NCBI RefSeq assembly: GCF_900637185.1
Contig: NZ_LR134352.1
Location: 5,260,001-5,324,000, forward strand
From: Nocardia asteroides
GTDB taxonomy: Bacteria; Actinomycetota; Actinomycetes; Mycobacteriales; Mycobacteriaceae
Reading direction: 5' to 3'
Length of the DNA stretch: 64,000 bases
Shown: piece by piece, positions 30,767-40,290 of the stretch
Layout: the number at the start of each line of letters is the position of its first letter
Numbering within the stretch: position 1 is the first letter of the stretch
Translations under genes and position numbers: made by a program
Notes under the pieces: model-generated
The model's input: the letters and a program-made list of their open reading frames with translations, nothing else
Databases searched by the model: none
Told to the model about the DNA's origin: nothing

Positions 30767-30792
30767 GGGTGAGTACGGCCACCCGACGAACG
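30759..30792. repeat. perfect 13-bp inverted repeat in the DGPF leader
   Basis: CGTTCGTCGGGTG (30759-30771) pairs perfectly with CACCCGACGAACG (30780-30792) over 8 bases. It starts in the -10 element and ends 28 bases before the ATG. It could be a leader hairpin or an operator. An alternative is a read-through terminator after phoD. Confidence 0.6.
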
Positions 30793-30820
30793 GGCAGCCC
30801 AGATCCGAAGGAGCTCCCTG

Positions 30821-31174
30821 ATGAGCCAGTACCTGGTCCTGATCTACGGCGACGAAGCCACCTACGCCGCCATGTCTCCCGCCGAGCGCGGTGACATGCT
30901 CGCCGCGCACCGCGCCTTCCAGCAGCTCGCGGGCGCGGCCAATCTCGGCGGCAACGCGCTGCAGCCCACCGGCACCGCCACCGCGATCCGGCACGACGCC
31001 ACGGGCGAGGTCGTCGTCACCGACGGTCCGTTCGCCGAGGCCAAGGAAGCCCTCGGCGGCTACTACCTGATCGAGGCGCCCGATCTCGACGCCGCGATCG
31101 CGCTCGCCGCGCAGGTTCCCGCGCCCACCGGCGGCGTCGAGGTGCGGCCGCTGCAGGTCTTCCCGCAGCCGTGA
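30821..31174 (+). CDS. DGPF/YCII-domain protein linked to ECF42
   Basis: A 117-residue dimeric alpha-beta barrel protein with the diagnostic VVTDGPFAEAKEALGGYYLIE motif (about 67-87). In actinobacteria such DGPF proteins are encoded beside ECF42 sigma factors and are their main regulatory targets; their own chemistry is unknown. ATG 30821 has GAAGGAG seven bases upstream. The stop codon overlaps the sigma gene by four bases (GTGA), so the two are cotranslated. Confidence 0.92.
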   Translation: MSQYLVLIYGDEATYAAMSPAERGDMLAAHRAFQQLAGAANLGGNALQPTGTATAIRHDATGEVVVTDGPFAEAKEALGGYYLIEAPDLDAAIALAAQVPAPTGGVEVRPLQVFPQP

Positions 31175-32418
31175 CCACCACGGCGGCCGCGGCCGTCGAC
31201 CGGGCGCATCGTCGCGAGTGGGCCTTCGTGCTCGCCGCGACGGTGCGGCTGGTCCGCGATTTCGACCTGGCCGAGGAATGCGTCCAGGAGGCCTACGCGA
31301 CCGCGCTGACGTCCTGGGCGGCCGACGGGGTGCCCGCCCGGCCCGGCGCCTGGCTGACGACGGTGGCCCGCCGCCGCGGCCTGGACCTGCTGCGCCGCGA
31401 GGGCACCTTCCGGCGCACACTGCCGCGCCTGGTCGTCGACGAGCCGGTCCCCGACACCGCCGAACTGGCGCTGGACGGACTGGACGACCCGGCGATCCCC
31501 GACGACCGGCTCCGGCTGATCAGCACCTGCTGCCATCCCGCCCTGGACCCGCAGGCACAGGTCGCGTTGACGCTGCGGCTGGTCTGCGGTGTCACCACCG
31601 CCGAGGTGGCGCGCGCGTTCCTGGTCGCCGAGCCGACCATGGCCGCCCGGATCACCCGGGCGAAGAAGAAGATCGCCGTCGCGGGCATCCCGTACCGCGT
31701 CCCGTCGGTCCGGGAGCTGCCGCAGCGCCTCGACGCGATCTGCGCGGTGATCCACCTGCTCTTCACCACCGGCCACACCGCTCCCGCGGGCGACCATCTC
31801 GTCCGAACGGACCTGGTCGAGCGCGCCCTGCAGCTCGCGCGCATGATGCACGCGCTGGTGCCCGACGATCCGTCGGTGACCGGCCTGCTGGCCCTGGTCG
31901 TGCTCACCGACGCGCGCCGGGCCGCCCGGGTGGACGCCGCGGGCGAGCTGTGCACCCTCGAACACCAGGATCGCTCCCGCTGGGACCACGCGGCCGTCGC
32001 CGAAGGCGTCGCCCTGGTGAAACAGGCACTGCCGCACACCGATCGCTACACCCTGCAGGCCGCGATCGCCGCCGTCCACGACGAGGCGCCCAGGTGGGCC
32101 GAGACCGACTGGACCGAGATCATCGGCCTCTACCAGCTGCTGCTGCGGGTGTGGCCGTCACCGGTCGCCCGGCTCAACCACGCGATCGCGGTGGGTCTGG
32201 GCGGCGATCCCGCGCGGGCACTGGACCTATTGGGCCCGCTCGGCGCGGAACCCGCGCTGGCGACCTACGGCTACCTGGACGCGGCCCGCGCGGCCTTCCT
32301 GGCCGAGCTGGGCCGCGTCGCGGAGGCCGTCGCCGCCTACCAGGCGGCGCTGCTGCTCACCGACAACGCGGTGGAACGCGCGCATCTGCGCGGCAAGCTG
32401 GCCGCGCTCGATCACTGA
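31171..32418 (+). CDS. ECF42-group RNA polymerase sigma factor with C-terminal TPR-like extension
   Basis: A 415-residue sigma factor. Sigma region 2 occupies about residues 10-75 (DFDLAEECVQEAYATALTSW, then AWLTTVARRRGLDLLRR), and region 4 about 115-170 (ALTLRLVCGVTTAEVARAFL). The remaining ~240 residues are helical TPR-like repeats (LARMMHALVPDD, LNHAIAVGLGGDPARALDLL, AAYQAALLLTDNAVERAHLRG). Such an extension defines ECF42 and replaces an anti-sigma factor. Coupled to the DGPF gene and probably autoregulated through the TGTCGA promoter upstream. Confidence 0.93.
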   Translation: MTTTAAAAVDRAHRREWAFVLAATVRLVRDFDLAEECVQEAYATALTSWAADGVPARPGAWLTTVARRRGLDLLRREGTFRRTLPRLVVDEPVPDTAELALDGLDDPAIPDDRLRLISTCCHPALDPQAQVALTLRLVCGVTTAEVARAFLVAEPTMAARITRAKKKIAVAGIPYRVPSVRELPQRLDAICAVIHLLFTTGHTAPAGDHLVRTDLVERALQLARMMHALVPDDPSVTGLLALVVLTDARRAARVDAAGELCTLEHQDRSRWDHAAVAEGVALVKQALPHTDRYTLQAAIAAVHDEAPRWAETDWTEIIGLYQLLLRVWPSPVARLNHAIAVGLGGDPARALDLLGPLGAEPALATYGYLDAARAAFLAELGRVAEAVAAYQAALLLTDNAVERAHLRGKLAALDH

Positions 32419-32423
32419 GCGGT

Positions 32424-33242
32424 TCAGGCGCCTTCGGCGGCCAAGGCGCGCTTCCACTCGCGGAAGCCCTCCTCGGTACGGCCGCGCCGCCAGTACCCGG
32501 AGATCGACAGCCACTTCGGCGCCACGTCGCGTTCCCTGCGCAGGTAGGGACGCAGCTGCCGCATCACCGCCTCGGCCTCACCGTGCACGAACGCCTGCAC
32601 CTGACCGGGCAGCCACTCGGCCGCGCGCACAGCCGCCACCAGCGGCGCGTGCTCGCCCGCGAGCTCGTCGGGGATCAGATCCGAGGACACCCCGCGATGC
32701 ACCCAGTGCACCCGCAGGTCGCCGGGCGAGGTGAGCGGAATCTCGTCCTCGGCGCCCCCCACTTCGACGAAGACCTGCGCCGGTGCGCCGGCGGGCAGGG
32801 CTTCCAGTGCCGCCGCGATGGCGGGCAGCGCCGACTCGTCGCCGGCGAACAGATACCACTGGGCCGCCGGGTCCGGCGCGAACGCGCCACCGGGCCCGTT
32901 CAGGTGGAACCGCGCGCCCGGCTCGACGTCGCGCGCCCACGGGCCCGCGACGCCCTCGTCACCGTGCACGACGAAATCCAGGGCGATCTCGCGGCTCGCG
33001 GAATCGAAGGACCGCACGGTGTAGGTGCGCAGCACCGGCTGGCTCTCCGGCCCCAGCGTCGCGCGCACGGTGTCGAGATCGAACGGCTCGGGATACTCGA
33101 CCCCGGGCGGGGGGAAGATCAGCTTCACGTAGGCGTCGGTGAAGGTGTTCGGTGTGAATCCGTCCGCGACCCCGACGACCCGCACCAGGTGCGGAGTCAA
33201 CCAGTGTTTGCGAACGACAGTGACGGAAACCGGTTTCGGCAC
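32424..33242 (-). CDS. siderophore-interacting protein (ViuB/SIP family)
   Basis: A 272-residue flavin-dependent ferric-siderophore reductase that releases iron in the cytoplasm. The FAD-binding RTYTVRSFD motif follows the N-terminal barrel. The NAD(P)H-binding part shows YLFAGDESALPAIAAALEALP, and the C-terminus has HGEAEAVMRQLRPYLRRERDV. GTG 33242 (reads PKPVSVTVVRKHW) has GGGAG eight bases upstream. Standing alone, with no transporter beside it, its cognate siderophore is unknown. It converges with the ECF42 gene, 5 bases apart. Confidence 0.92.
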   Translation of the reverse strand: MPKPVSVTVVRKHWLTPHLVRVVGVADGFTPNTFTDAYVKLIFPPPGVEYPEPFDLDTVRATLGPESQPVLRTYTVRSFDSASREIALDFVVHGDEGVAGPWARDVEPGARFHLNGPGGAFAPDPAAQWYLFAGDESALPAIAAALEALPAGAPAQVFVEVGGAEDEIPLTSPGDLRVHWVHRGVSSDLIPDELAGEHAPLVAAVRAAEWLPGQVQAFVHGEAEAVMRQLRPYLRRERDVAPKWLSISGYWRRGRTEEGFREWKRALAAEGA

Positions 33243-33316
33243 GACTGCTCCCAACTCCTCGGACCCTCGCCGACGGTACTCCGCTCGGGCCGCGAAGTGG
33301 GGAGCTGCGCCGCGGG

Positions 33317-34486
33317 CTACTCCGCCCAGCGCTCCTCGAGCATGGCCGAGACCTGCTCGGCGAAGTCGCCGACCGCGTCGTCGCCGGTGACGCGCGCGTC
33401 CTCGGCCAGTGCCGACCAGCGGTTGATCAGCGCCTCGGAGCGCGGCACCGACAGCCCGTGCTCGCGCGCGGTGGCGATGCGGGTGTGGTCGGCGGGCAGG
33501 AACCAGTAGGTCGACAGCCACACCCAGATGAGCCGGGCCTCGAGGATCCGCTCGGCCAGCAGGGTGTCGTCGGCCAGCGACGGCCACACCCCGACCACGG
33601 CCGAACGCCAGGCCTCGACCATCTCCCTGGCCCGGCTGCGCGACAGTTCGAAATCGCACAGGCAGCCCGGGAACGAGACCAGGGCGTAGGCGATGTCGAG
33701 GGTGGCGTCGCGGAAGCCGCCCCACTCGTAGTCGAGGAAACGGGCGCCCTCGTCGTTCAGGATGACGTTGTCCGGGCACAGGTCCGACGGGCTGAACGCG
33801 CGGTAGCGGCCACCGGTGAACAGGCGGTTGCCGTGCACGATCCGCTCGGCGATCTCGCCGGGGACCTCGATGCCGAGTTCGGCCTGCAGCAGCCCGGGGA
33901 CATCGGCGATCGCGGCCTGGGCCTGCTGGGCGATCCCGTCCACCCGGTGCACCGAGTCGACCCGGCGCATCAGGGCGACGAAGTCGGGCTCGCGGCCCAC
34001 GGTGGCGGCGTGCATCCGGCCCAGCGCCTGCGCGAAGGCCATCAGCGCGTTGCGGGTGCCGGGTTCGACGCGGGCCTGCAGCACCGAGGTGAGCAGCGCG
34101 TTGTCGCCGAGGTCCGACAGCACCAGCAACCGGTCGGGCACGCTGTGCGCGATGAGGTACGCGCCGGGACGCTGCTCGCGGCTGAGCGCGGTGGTGAACT
34201 GGTAGGACACGGCCTCCCGCAGGAAGGCGGCATCGATGCTCGCGACACCGGGCGCCATGCCGCCGGTGACGCGGTCCTGCGCGGCACCGCGCACCTGCTT
34301 CACGATCAGCGTGCGCGGCAACGAAAATGCGTTCTCCGCAACACGCACGCGTAGGACTGTCGTCCTACCACTGCCACTGAGCTCCATCGGATCGCTCAGC
34401 TTCACCGGAGCACCCATTCGCTTTGTGAGCAACTGTTGTGCTGCGGACACGACGTCGGCGGCGCGTTCGGCCAATAGTGCGGTCAT
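33317..34486 (-). CDS. aminoglycoside phosphotransferase-fold kinase-like protein
   Basis: A 389-residue protein of the APH/choline kinase superfamily. The nucleotide-binding half has RTLIVKQVRG with a probable ATP lysine. The catalytic loop reads FSPSDLCPDNVILND, where the usual HGD is replaced by S-x-D but the Asp and following Asn are kept, and the metal-binding FLDYEWGGFRD is intact. It may phosphorylate a small molecule or be a degenerate kinase. Antibiotic resistance cannot be claimed from sequence. ATG 34486 is divergent from the Rv2560-like gene across a 193-base region. Confidence 0.8.
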   Translation of the reverse strand: MTALLAERAADVVSAAQQLLTKRMGAPVKLSDPMELSGSGRTTVLRVRVAENAFSLPRTLIVKQVRGAAQDRVTGGMAPGVASIDAAFLREAVSYQFTTALSREQRPGAYLIAHSVPDRLLVLSDLGDNALLTSVLQARVEPGTRNALMAFAQALGRMHAATVGREPDFVALMRRVDSVHRVDGIAQQAQAAIADVPGLLQAELGIEVPGEIAERIVHGNRLFTGGRYRAFSPSDLCPDNVILNDEGARFLDYEWGGFRDATLDIAYALVSFPGCLCDFELSRSRAREMVEAWRSAVVGVWPSLADDTLLAERILEARLIWVWLSTYWFLPADHTRIATAREHGLSVPRSEALINRWSALAEDARVTGDDAVGDFAEQVSAMLEERWAE

Positions 34487-34599
34487 CGCCTCTCAAGCTA
34501 CTCGTACCTGGTCACTTCTAGCGAGCGGTTACACAACCTTTCCGCGTCGCTCGGCGTGTTGGCACCGTGGTTGCGCGAGTGTGACTGTTCGCTTGACAC

Positions 34600-34620
34600 A
34601 CCCGACGCTCGTCGGGTTTT
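34600..34620 (+). terminator. intrinsic terminator-like hairpin in a 5' leader
   Basis: ACCCGAC (34600-34606) pairs with GTCGGGT (34611-34617), followed by TTTTCTC. This is the most canonical rho-independent signal in the window. It lies 60 bases before the Rv2560-like gene, and no gene ends upstream on this strand, so it may attenuate that gene or end a small RNA. A TTGACA at 34593-34598 overlaps its left edge. Confidence 0.45.
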
Positions 34621-34679
34621 CTCATCGTCAACTGCTGTGCGCCACACCGCAAACCGGTTGAGTCGAAAGGTCTACCACA

Positions 34680-35699
34680 GTGACCGACACACCGTACGCC
34701 GCATCGAGCGATTCGCCGGGTGGACCACCGGTTCCGGGCGGTGGCGGACAGTTCGCCGGCGGCACCGGCAGGCACGAGGGCCCGGGCACGCCCCCGGCCG
34801 CGGGCAGCGGCCCGAGCCGCCATGGAATGGCCGGTGGCGCAGGCTATCCGCAATTCGAGGGTCCCGGCGCCGCGCAGTACGGCGAGGAGCCGCTGGAGCC
34901 GGCGCCCCCGGTTGCCGGCCCGCCGCCTGTCGGGCCGCACTACGGGCCCGCGGGCACCGGCCCCGGTTACGCCGCGCCGCAAGCCAAACCGGACAATCCC
35001 GGGTATGCCGCCACCCCCGCACCCGGCGTGTCGGGCACCGGCGGCGGGCAGACGCCGGGTTACTACCATTCGGGAGCACAAGCCCTCGACATCGGCCGCT
35101 CGCTGAGCTACGGCTGGGAACGGTTCCGCACCAACCCGGGTCCGTGGCTCGGCGTCACCGGCGTGGGCGTGCTCATCTACCTGACGTTCCTCGCGGTGGT
35201 CCAGATCTTCGACCCCACCTCGCTGTTCACGGTGCTGTTCCTGTTCCTGATCGTCATGGTCGGGCTGTGGCTGCTGCAGGCGGTGATGATCCGCGGCGCG
35301 CTCTACGAAACCGACGGATATCCACCGGCTTTCGGCTCGTTCTTCCGATTCGTGAACGCGGGCAATGTCTTGCTGACGGCGCTGCTCGCCTTCGCGGCCA
35401 CCCTGCTCGCGGCCTCGCTGTGCCTGCTGCCCGGCCTGATCGTCGGCTTCCTGTGCATGTTCTCGCTGCACTTCGTGATCGATCAGGACTACGGTCCGCT
35501 GGAGGCGATCAAGGCCAGCGCGATGCTGGTGCTGGCCAACCTGTGGGCGGCGCTGCTGCTGGCGCTGACGGTCACGCTGGTCACCCTGGTCGGCGCGGCA
35601 CTGTGCGGGCTCGGCCTGTTCGTGGCCGGTCCGGTGTGCGCGATCGCGGTCACCTACTCCTACCGGATGCTCACCGCGGGACCGGTCGCCCGGATCTGA
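34680..35699 (+). CDS. Pro/Gly-rich membrane protein (Rv2560-like)
   Basis: A 339-residue protein. The first ~130 residues are a cytoplasmic Gly/Pro-rich disordered region. The rest has five or six membrane helices (GVLIYLTFLAVVQIF, TVLFLFLIVMVGLWLLQAV, LLTALLAFAATLLAASLCLL, AALLLALTVTLVTLVGAAL). The architecture and its place near rarA match Rv2560 of M. tuberculosis as I recall it. The function is unknown. GTG 34680 is the start, with GAAAGG upstream. Confidence 0.82.
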   Translation: MTDTPYAASSDSPGGPPVPGGGGQFAGGTGRHEGPGTPPAAGSGPSRHGMAGGAGYPQFEGPGAAQYGEEPLEPAPPVAGPPPVGPHYGPAGTGPGYAAPQAKPDNPGYAATPAPGVSGTGGGQTPGYYHSGAQALDIGRSLSYGWERFRTNPGPWLGVTGVGVLIYLTFLAVVQIFDPTSLFTVLFLFLIVMVGLWLLQAVMIRGALYETDGYPPAFGSFFRFVNAGNVLLTALLAFAATLLAASLCLLPGLIVGFLCMFSLHFVIDQDYGPLEAIKASAMLVLANLWAALLLALTVTLVTLVGAALCGLGLFVAGPVCAIAVTYSYRMLTAGPVARI

Positions 35700-35706
35700 T
35701 CCGGGC

Positions 35707-36675
35707 TCAGTGCCGCAGCGGCGTGCTCATCCCGATCGCGCGCTTGAACCGGCCGACCGGGCCCGCCTCGTCGCCTGCGCGCGGGCGCAGCTGCAGCACG
35801 ATCACCCCGGCGACGACGATGCCGAGCAGGTTGACCGCCAGCTGACCGACCGACTCGAACGCGCGATGCCACTGCCCGATGGTCGCCGCAACCACCGCGT
35901 ACCCGGCGGCGGGCACCGTGGTGACCGAGATGAACACCCCGATCAGCGCGGCCGATTTCGACGTCACCAGCGACAGCATGCCCGCCGCGCCCGCCAGCAA
36001 GGCCACGACCAGGGAGAACGGTCCGACTTCGTAGATGAAGTCCACATTGTGCGCGTCGATGACGCCCGCGGTGGTGATCCAGCCGAGTTGTCCCCAGAGC
36101 AGGGTGGCGAACAGGGTGATCACCATCGCCACCGGGAAGGCCACCGCGAGCGCGATCACCGAGCGCCGGGCCAGCCGCCAGTTGCGCCGCACCAGCGCCA
36201 CCGACAGCGCCGCCAGCGGACCGAACTCCGGACCCACCACCATCGCGCCGACGATGGTCACCGGCGAGTTCGTGGCCACGCCGATCGAGGCCAGCAGGCA
36301 GGCGATGGTCAGGAACGCCACGAACGTGACGTTGAGCGAGGACTCCTCATGCGTCTCCCGGAGCAGCTGCTCCCAGACCACGGCGTCGCTCGGATCGCCG
36401 GGCGCGGCCCGCACCGCCCGGTCGGCGGCGTCGGACAGCACCGAGTCGACCGGGCCGAGGGTGATCCCGCCGGTCTGCTCGATGCCGAGCGCCTTGACAT
36501 CGGCGAGGACCTTGTTCGCGGCCTCGCGGGCCACATCGGCCTGCACGAGATCGCCCTGCGGCTGCAGGGCGATCCCCCGCGCGACCGTGAGATGGGTGAC
36601 GCCCGCGTCGGCTTCCAGCGCCCGCACCAGTGCGTCGGTCTGCTGGGGCGGGCTGATCACTCGCAGATGTAGCAC
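35707..36675 (-). CDS. DUF389-family membrane protein
   Basis: A 322-residue protein of the DUF389 group. An N-terminal ~110-residue soluble domain (RVISPPQQTDALVRALEADAG) resembles a ferredoxin-like fold. About six membrane helices follow, including the family signature TNSPVTIVGAMVVGPEFGPLAALSVALVRR. DUF389 proteins may be transporters or mechanosensitive-like, but no activity is established. GTG 36675 starts MLHLRVIS. It is downstream of aspS on the same strand, separated by a structured terminator region. Confidence 0.9.
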   Translation of the reverse strand: MLHLRVISPPQQTDALVRALEADAGVTHLTVARGIALQPQGDLVQADVAREAANKVLADVKALGIEQTGGITLGPVDSVLSDAADRAVRAAPGDPSDAVVWEQLLRETHEESSLNVTFVAFLTIACLLASIGVATNSPVTIVGAMVVGPEFGPLAALSVALVRRNWRLARRSVIALAVAFPVAMVITLFATLLWGQLGWITTAGVIDAHNVDFIYEVGPFSLVVALLAGAAGMLSLVTSKSAALIGVFISVTTVPAAGYAVVAATIGQWHRAFESVGQLAVNLLGIVVAGVIVLQLRPRAGDEAGPVGRFKRAIGMSTPLRH

Positions 36676-36682
36676 CGGTGGC

Positions 36683-36725
36683 CCTTCTGATCGGTGCCGC
36701 CGAGGCGGCGGAACTGACCAGAAGG
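36683..36725 (-). terminator. nested hairpin downstream of aspS
   Basis: CCTTCTG (36683-36689) pairs with CAGAAGG (36719-36725), enclosing a second perfect stem GCCGCC-GA-GGCGGC (36696-36709). It follows the aspS stop codon on the minus strand and is the probable aspS terminator. Confidence 0.5.
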
Positions 36726-36748
36726 TACCGGGCTACCCTCGATGACCG

Positions 36749-38563
36749 CTATTTGTCGGCGGCAACGGCTTTCGGCGCGTCGGCGGCCTTGCCGTCGCCC
36801 TTCACCTCGGGCTTGGCGTCGATGCCCGCCTCCTTGCGCTGCTGCGCGGTGATCGGCGCGGGCGCGTCGGTGAGCGGGTCGACGCCGCCGCCGGTCTTCG
36901 GGAACGCGATGACCTCACGGATCGAGTCCTCGCCCGCCAGCAGCGCGGTGATGCGGTCCCAGCCGAAGGCGATGCCGCCGTGCGGCGGGGCGCCGTAGGC
37001 GAAGGCGTCGAGCAGGAAGCCGAACTTCTCCTGCGCCTCGTCGTGGCCGATACCCATCACCTTGAACACGCGTTCCTGCACGTCACGGCGGTGGATACGG
37101 ATGGAACCGCCGCCGATCTCGTTGCCGTTGCAGACGATGTCGTAGGCGTAGGCCAGCGCCGAACCCGGGTCGGTGTCGAAGGTGTCGATCGACTCCGGCT
37201 TGGGCGAGGTGAACGCGTGGTGCACCGCGGTCCAGGCCGAGTAGCCCAGGGCCACGTCGCCGCTGGCGGTGGCGTCGGCGGTGGGCTCGAACATCGGGGC
37301 GTCGACGATCCAGACGAAGGCCCAGGCGTTCGGGTCGATGAGGTCGCACTTGCGGGCGATCTCGCCGCGCGCGGCGCCCAGCAGCGCCCGGCTCGACTTG
37401 GTCGTGCCCGCGGCGAAGAACACGCAGTCGCCCGGCTCGGCGCCGACCTGCTTGGCCAGGCCCTCGCGCTCGGCGTCGGACAGGTTCTTGGCGACCGGGC
37501 CGCCCAGGGTGCCGTCCTCGTTGATCAGGATGTAGGCCAGGCCCTTGGCGCCGCGCTGCTTGGCCCAGTCCTGCCAGGCGTCGAGCTGACGCCGCGGCTG
37601 GCTCGCGCCGCCGGGCATCACGACCGCGCCCACGTACTCGGACTGGAACACCCGGAACGGGGTGTTGGCGAAGTAGTCGGTGAGCTCGGTGATCTCCACG
37701 CCGAAGCGCAGGTCCGGCTTGTCCGAACCGAAGCGGCGCATGGCCTCGGCGTAGGTCATGTGCGCGATCGGGGTGGTGATGTCGTGGCCGACCAGCTTCC
37801 ACAGCGCGACCAGGATGTCCTCGGCCAGCAGGATCACGTCCTCCTGGCGCACGAAGCTCATCTCGATGTCGAGCTGGGTGAACTCGGGCTGCCGGTCGGC
37901 GCGGAAGTCCTCGTCGCGGTAGCAGCGCGCGATCTGGAAGTAGCGCTCGATGCCGCCGACCATCAGCAGCTGCTTGAACAGCTGCGGGCTCTGCGGCAGG
38001 GCGTAGAAGCTGCCCGGCTGCAGGCGCGCGGGCACCAGGAAGTCGCGGGCGCCCTCGGGGGTCGAGCGGGTCAGCGTGGGGGTCTCCACCTCGATGAACT
38101 CGTGGCGGGCCAGCACCTCGCGCGCGGCGGCGTTGACCTTGGAGCGCAGCCGGATGGCGTGGCCGGGGCCCTCGCGGCGCAGGTCGAGGTAGCGGTACTT
38201 GAGGCGGGCCTCGTCGCCGGGGGTCTCGTCGAGCTGGAACGGCAGCGGCGCGCTCTCGTTGAGGACGACCAGGTCCTTGGCGTCGACCTCGATCTGGCCG
38301 GTGGGCAGGTCCGGGTTCTCGTTGCCGTCGGGACGCTGCTCCACCACACCGGTGACCTGCACACAGTATTCCGCGCGCAGCTTGTGGGCCTGTTCGGCCG
38401 CCTCGCCCTCGCGGAAGACCACCTGGGCGACACCGGAGGCGTCCCGCAGATCGATGAAGATCACGCCACCGTGGTCACGACGCCGGGCCACCCAGCCGGT
38501 GAGGGTGACGGTCTGACCGGCATGCTCGCTTCGCAGCGAACCGGCCAAATGGGTGCGCAGCAC
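36749..38563 (-). CDS. aspS: aspartyl-tRNA (Asp/Asn) synthetase
   Basis: A 604-residue bacterial-type class IIb synthetase. The N-terminal OB-fold binds the anticodon ([23 protein letters not shown]). The catalytic core follows with motif 2 [24 protein letters not shown] and motif 3 [14 protein letters not shown], and a GAD insertion lies between. A short Lys/Ala-rich tail follows. GTG 38563 has GAAAGGA upstream. Actinobacterial AspRS is often non-discriminating and pairs with GatCAB to make Asn-tRNA; that is family knowledge and not visible here. Confidence 0.96.
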   Translation of the reverse strand: MLRTHLAGSLRSEHAGQTVTLTGWVARRRDHGGVIFIDLRDASGVAQVVFREGEAAEQAHKLRAEYCVQVTGVVEQRPDGNENPDLPTGQIEVDAKDLVVLNESAPLPFQLDETPGDEARLKYRYLDLRREGPGHAIRLRSKVNAAAREVLARHEFIEVETPTLTRSTPEGARDFLVPARLQPGSFYALPQSPQLFKQLLMVGGIERYFQIARCYRDEDFRADRQPEFTQLDIEMSFVRQEDVILLAEDILVALWKLVGHDITTPIAHMTYAEAMRRFGSDKPDLRFGVEITELTDYFANTPFRVFQSEYVGAVVMPGGASQPRRQLDAWQDWAKQRGAKGLAYILINEDGTLGGPVAKNLSDAEREGLAKQVGAEPGDCVFFAAGTTKSSRALLGAARGEIARKCDLIDPNAWAFVWIVDAPMFEPTADATASGDVALGYSAWTAVHHAFTSPKPESIDTFDTDPGSALAYAYDIVCNGNEIGGGSIRIHRRDVQERVFKVMGIGHDEAQEKFGFLLDAFAYGAPPHGGIAFGWDRITALLAGEDSIREVIAFPKTGGGVDPLTDAPAPITAQQRKEAGIDAKPEVKGDGKAADAPKAVAADK

Positions 38564-38761
38564 GGTATTCCTTTCGACGACTCGGCGCCCCGGTGGAGAC
38601 GACCGGGTGCACTGCCATCGTAGTGAGACACGATCCCCGAGTGAAAACCGATATCTGCCTCGCCGTGTCAAGCTTGTGACGCATGCCCGCCCTCCGCCGC
38701 GTCCGGGGCGGCGAATCGTGCTGCAGGACAGCTGGACAACCGAGCGAAGGCGAGTGCCGCG

Positions 38762-39688
38762 ATGACCTTCAACGAAGGTATGCAGATCGATCCCGACCGG
38801 GCCTCCTCCGGTGGTGGACCCGGCATGGGCGGCAAACTCGCCCTCGGCGGCGGCGCCGGTGGCCTGATCCTGCTGGTGATCACCCTGCTCCTGGGCGGTG
38901 ACCCCGGGTCGGTCCTCGGCAACTTCACCGGCGCGCAGAACCCGCAGCAGAGCCAGCCCGGCACGGCGGGGACGCCCGCGCACTGCAAGACCGGCGCCGA
39001 CGCGAACAAGTACGTCGACTGCCGGGTCGTGGCGACCGCGCAGAGCCTGGACGGGGTGTGGTCGCAGGAACTGCCGAAGCAGACCGGCAAGCGCTACGTC
39101 GAACCGAAGCTCGTGCTGTTCTCCGGCGCCGTGGCGACCGGCTGCGGCAACGCCACCAGCGACGTGGGCCCGTTCTACTGCCCCGCCGACCAGACCGCCT
39201 ACTTCGACACCAGCTTCTTCCAGGAACTCACCGACCGCTTCGGGGCCAGCGCCGGCCCGCTGGCCCAGGAGTACGTGGTGGCCCACGAGGTCGGCCACCA
39301 CCTGCAGAACCAGCTCGGCGACATCGGCAAGGCGCAGCGTGATCCGAAGGGCGCGCAGTCGGGCGCGGTCCGCACCGAACTGCAGGCCGACTGCTACGCG
39401 GGCATCTGGGCGCACTACGCCGACAAGCAGCCCGCGCCGGGCAGCAGCCAGCCGTTCCTGAAACCGCTGTCGGACACCGACATCCGGGACGCGCTGTCGG
39501 CGGCCAACGCGGTCGGCGACGATCGCATCCAGCGCGCGGCCGGTCGCGGCGTCAATCCCGAGTCGTGGACGCACGGTTCGTCCGAGCAGCGCCAGAAGTG
39601 GTTCCTCACCGGCTACCGGACCGGCTCGGTGCAGTCGTGCGACACCTATTCCGCCGGTGACCTGAACAACCCGCCCGGGCTACGCTGA
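38762..39688 (+). CDS. YpfJ-type neutral zinc metallopeptidase
   Basis: A 308-residue membrane-anchored metalloprotease. A Gly-rich N-terminus precedes one transmembrane helix (about 33-45, [14 protein letters not shown]). The zinc-binding HEVGHH is at 175-180 within [18 protein letters not shown], with [16 protein letters not shown] providing the third ligand. Four or more cysteines in the outer domain may form disulfides. It corresponds to Rv2575 and lies next to aspS as in M. tuberculosis. Substrates are unknown. ATG 38762 starts [10 protein letters not shown]. Confidence 0.92.
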   Translation: MTFNEGMQIDPDRASSGGGPGMGGKLALGGGAGGLILLVITLLLGGDPGSVLGNFTGAQNPQQSQPGTAGTPAHCKTGADANKYVDCRVVATAQSLDGVWSQELPKQTGKRYVEPKLVLFSGAVATGCGNATSDVGPFYCPADQTAYFDTSFFQELTDRFGASAGPLAQEYVVAHEVGHHLQNQLGDIGKAQRDPKGAQSGAVRTELQADCYAGIWAHYADKQPAPGSSQPFLKPLSDTDIRDALSAANAVGDDRIQRAAGRGVNPESWTHGSSEQRQKWFLTGYRTGSVQSCDTYSAGDLNNPPGLR

Positions 39689-39734
39689 CCCCCGACGCGA
39701 TACCGCGACATCGTCTTTCGATCGAGGGGAACCC

Positions 39735-40235
39735 ATGCGCCCGACCATGACCGGACTGCTCGTCTGCGCGCTCGTACTGCCCGGCGTGAGCGCCGTGGCC
39801 CACGCCGAACCGACGCCGCTACCCCTGGTCAGCGTGACCTCCATCCCCGACGGCTGGAGCCAGCGCACCGATCTGCGACCCGTGCTGCAGGTCTTCGCCG
39901 ACGGCACGGCGGTGCATTCCCCCGACGCGGTGAGCAAGGACCGCAAGCCCGAGACCGCGGCCAAGAAGATCGTGGGCACCGTCCCCGACGACGTGCTCGA
40001 GGCCGCGCGCGCGGAGATCACCGCGCTGCAGGAGGTCGATTTCGGCATCCCGGCCGGTGAGGGCAAGGGCACCACCATCATCGACCTGATGCCGGAGGAT
40101 TTCGAGGGCGAGACGCACCTGGTGGTGTACTCCCCCGAGGTGAGCGACGGGCTCAACCCCGAACAGCAGGCCGCCCGTAAGCGTTTCACCGATCTGTACA
40201 AGAAGCTGGTGGACGCGTTCAAGGAAAAGCGCTGA
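39735..40235 (+). CDS. unknown secreted protein
   Basis: A 166-residue exported protein. A Sec signal peptide spans about residues 1-24 (TMTGLLVCALVLPGVSAVAHA), with cleavage expected after AHA. The mature domain contains LRPVLQVFADGTAV and a C-terminal charged helix (ARKRFTDLYKKLVDAFKEKR). No family is recognised. It starts 46 bases after the metallopeptidase and is possibly cotranscribed. ATG 39735 has GAGGGGAA upstream. A strong symmetric hairpin follows. Confidence 0.75.
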   Translation: MRPTMTGLLVCALVLPGVSAVAHAEPTPLPLVSVTSIPDGWSQRTDLRPVLQVFADGTAVHSPDAVSKDRKPETAAKKIVGTVPDDVLEAARAEITALQEVDFGIPAGEGKGTTIIDLMPEDFEGETHLVVYSPEVSDGLNPEQQAARKRFTDLYKKLVDAFKEKR

Positions 40236-40246
40236 CGCGGTAGCGA

Positions 40247-40283
40247 AGAAGGGGCGGTACCGCACTGCGGTACCGCCCCTTCT
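40247..40283. terminator. very strong bidirectional terminator hairpin
   Basis: A 37-base near-perfect palindrome centred at 40265: AGAAGGGGCGGTACCG (40247-40262) pairs with CGGTACCGCCCCTTCT (40268-40283). It lies between two convergent genes, and the T-containing ends read CTTCT on either strand. Confidence 0.8.
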
Positions 40284-40290
40284 CGTGCTG

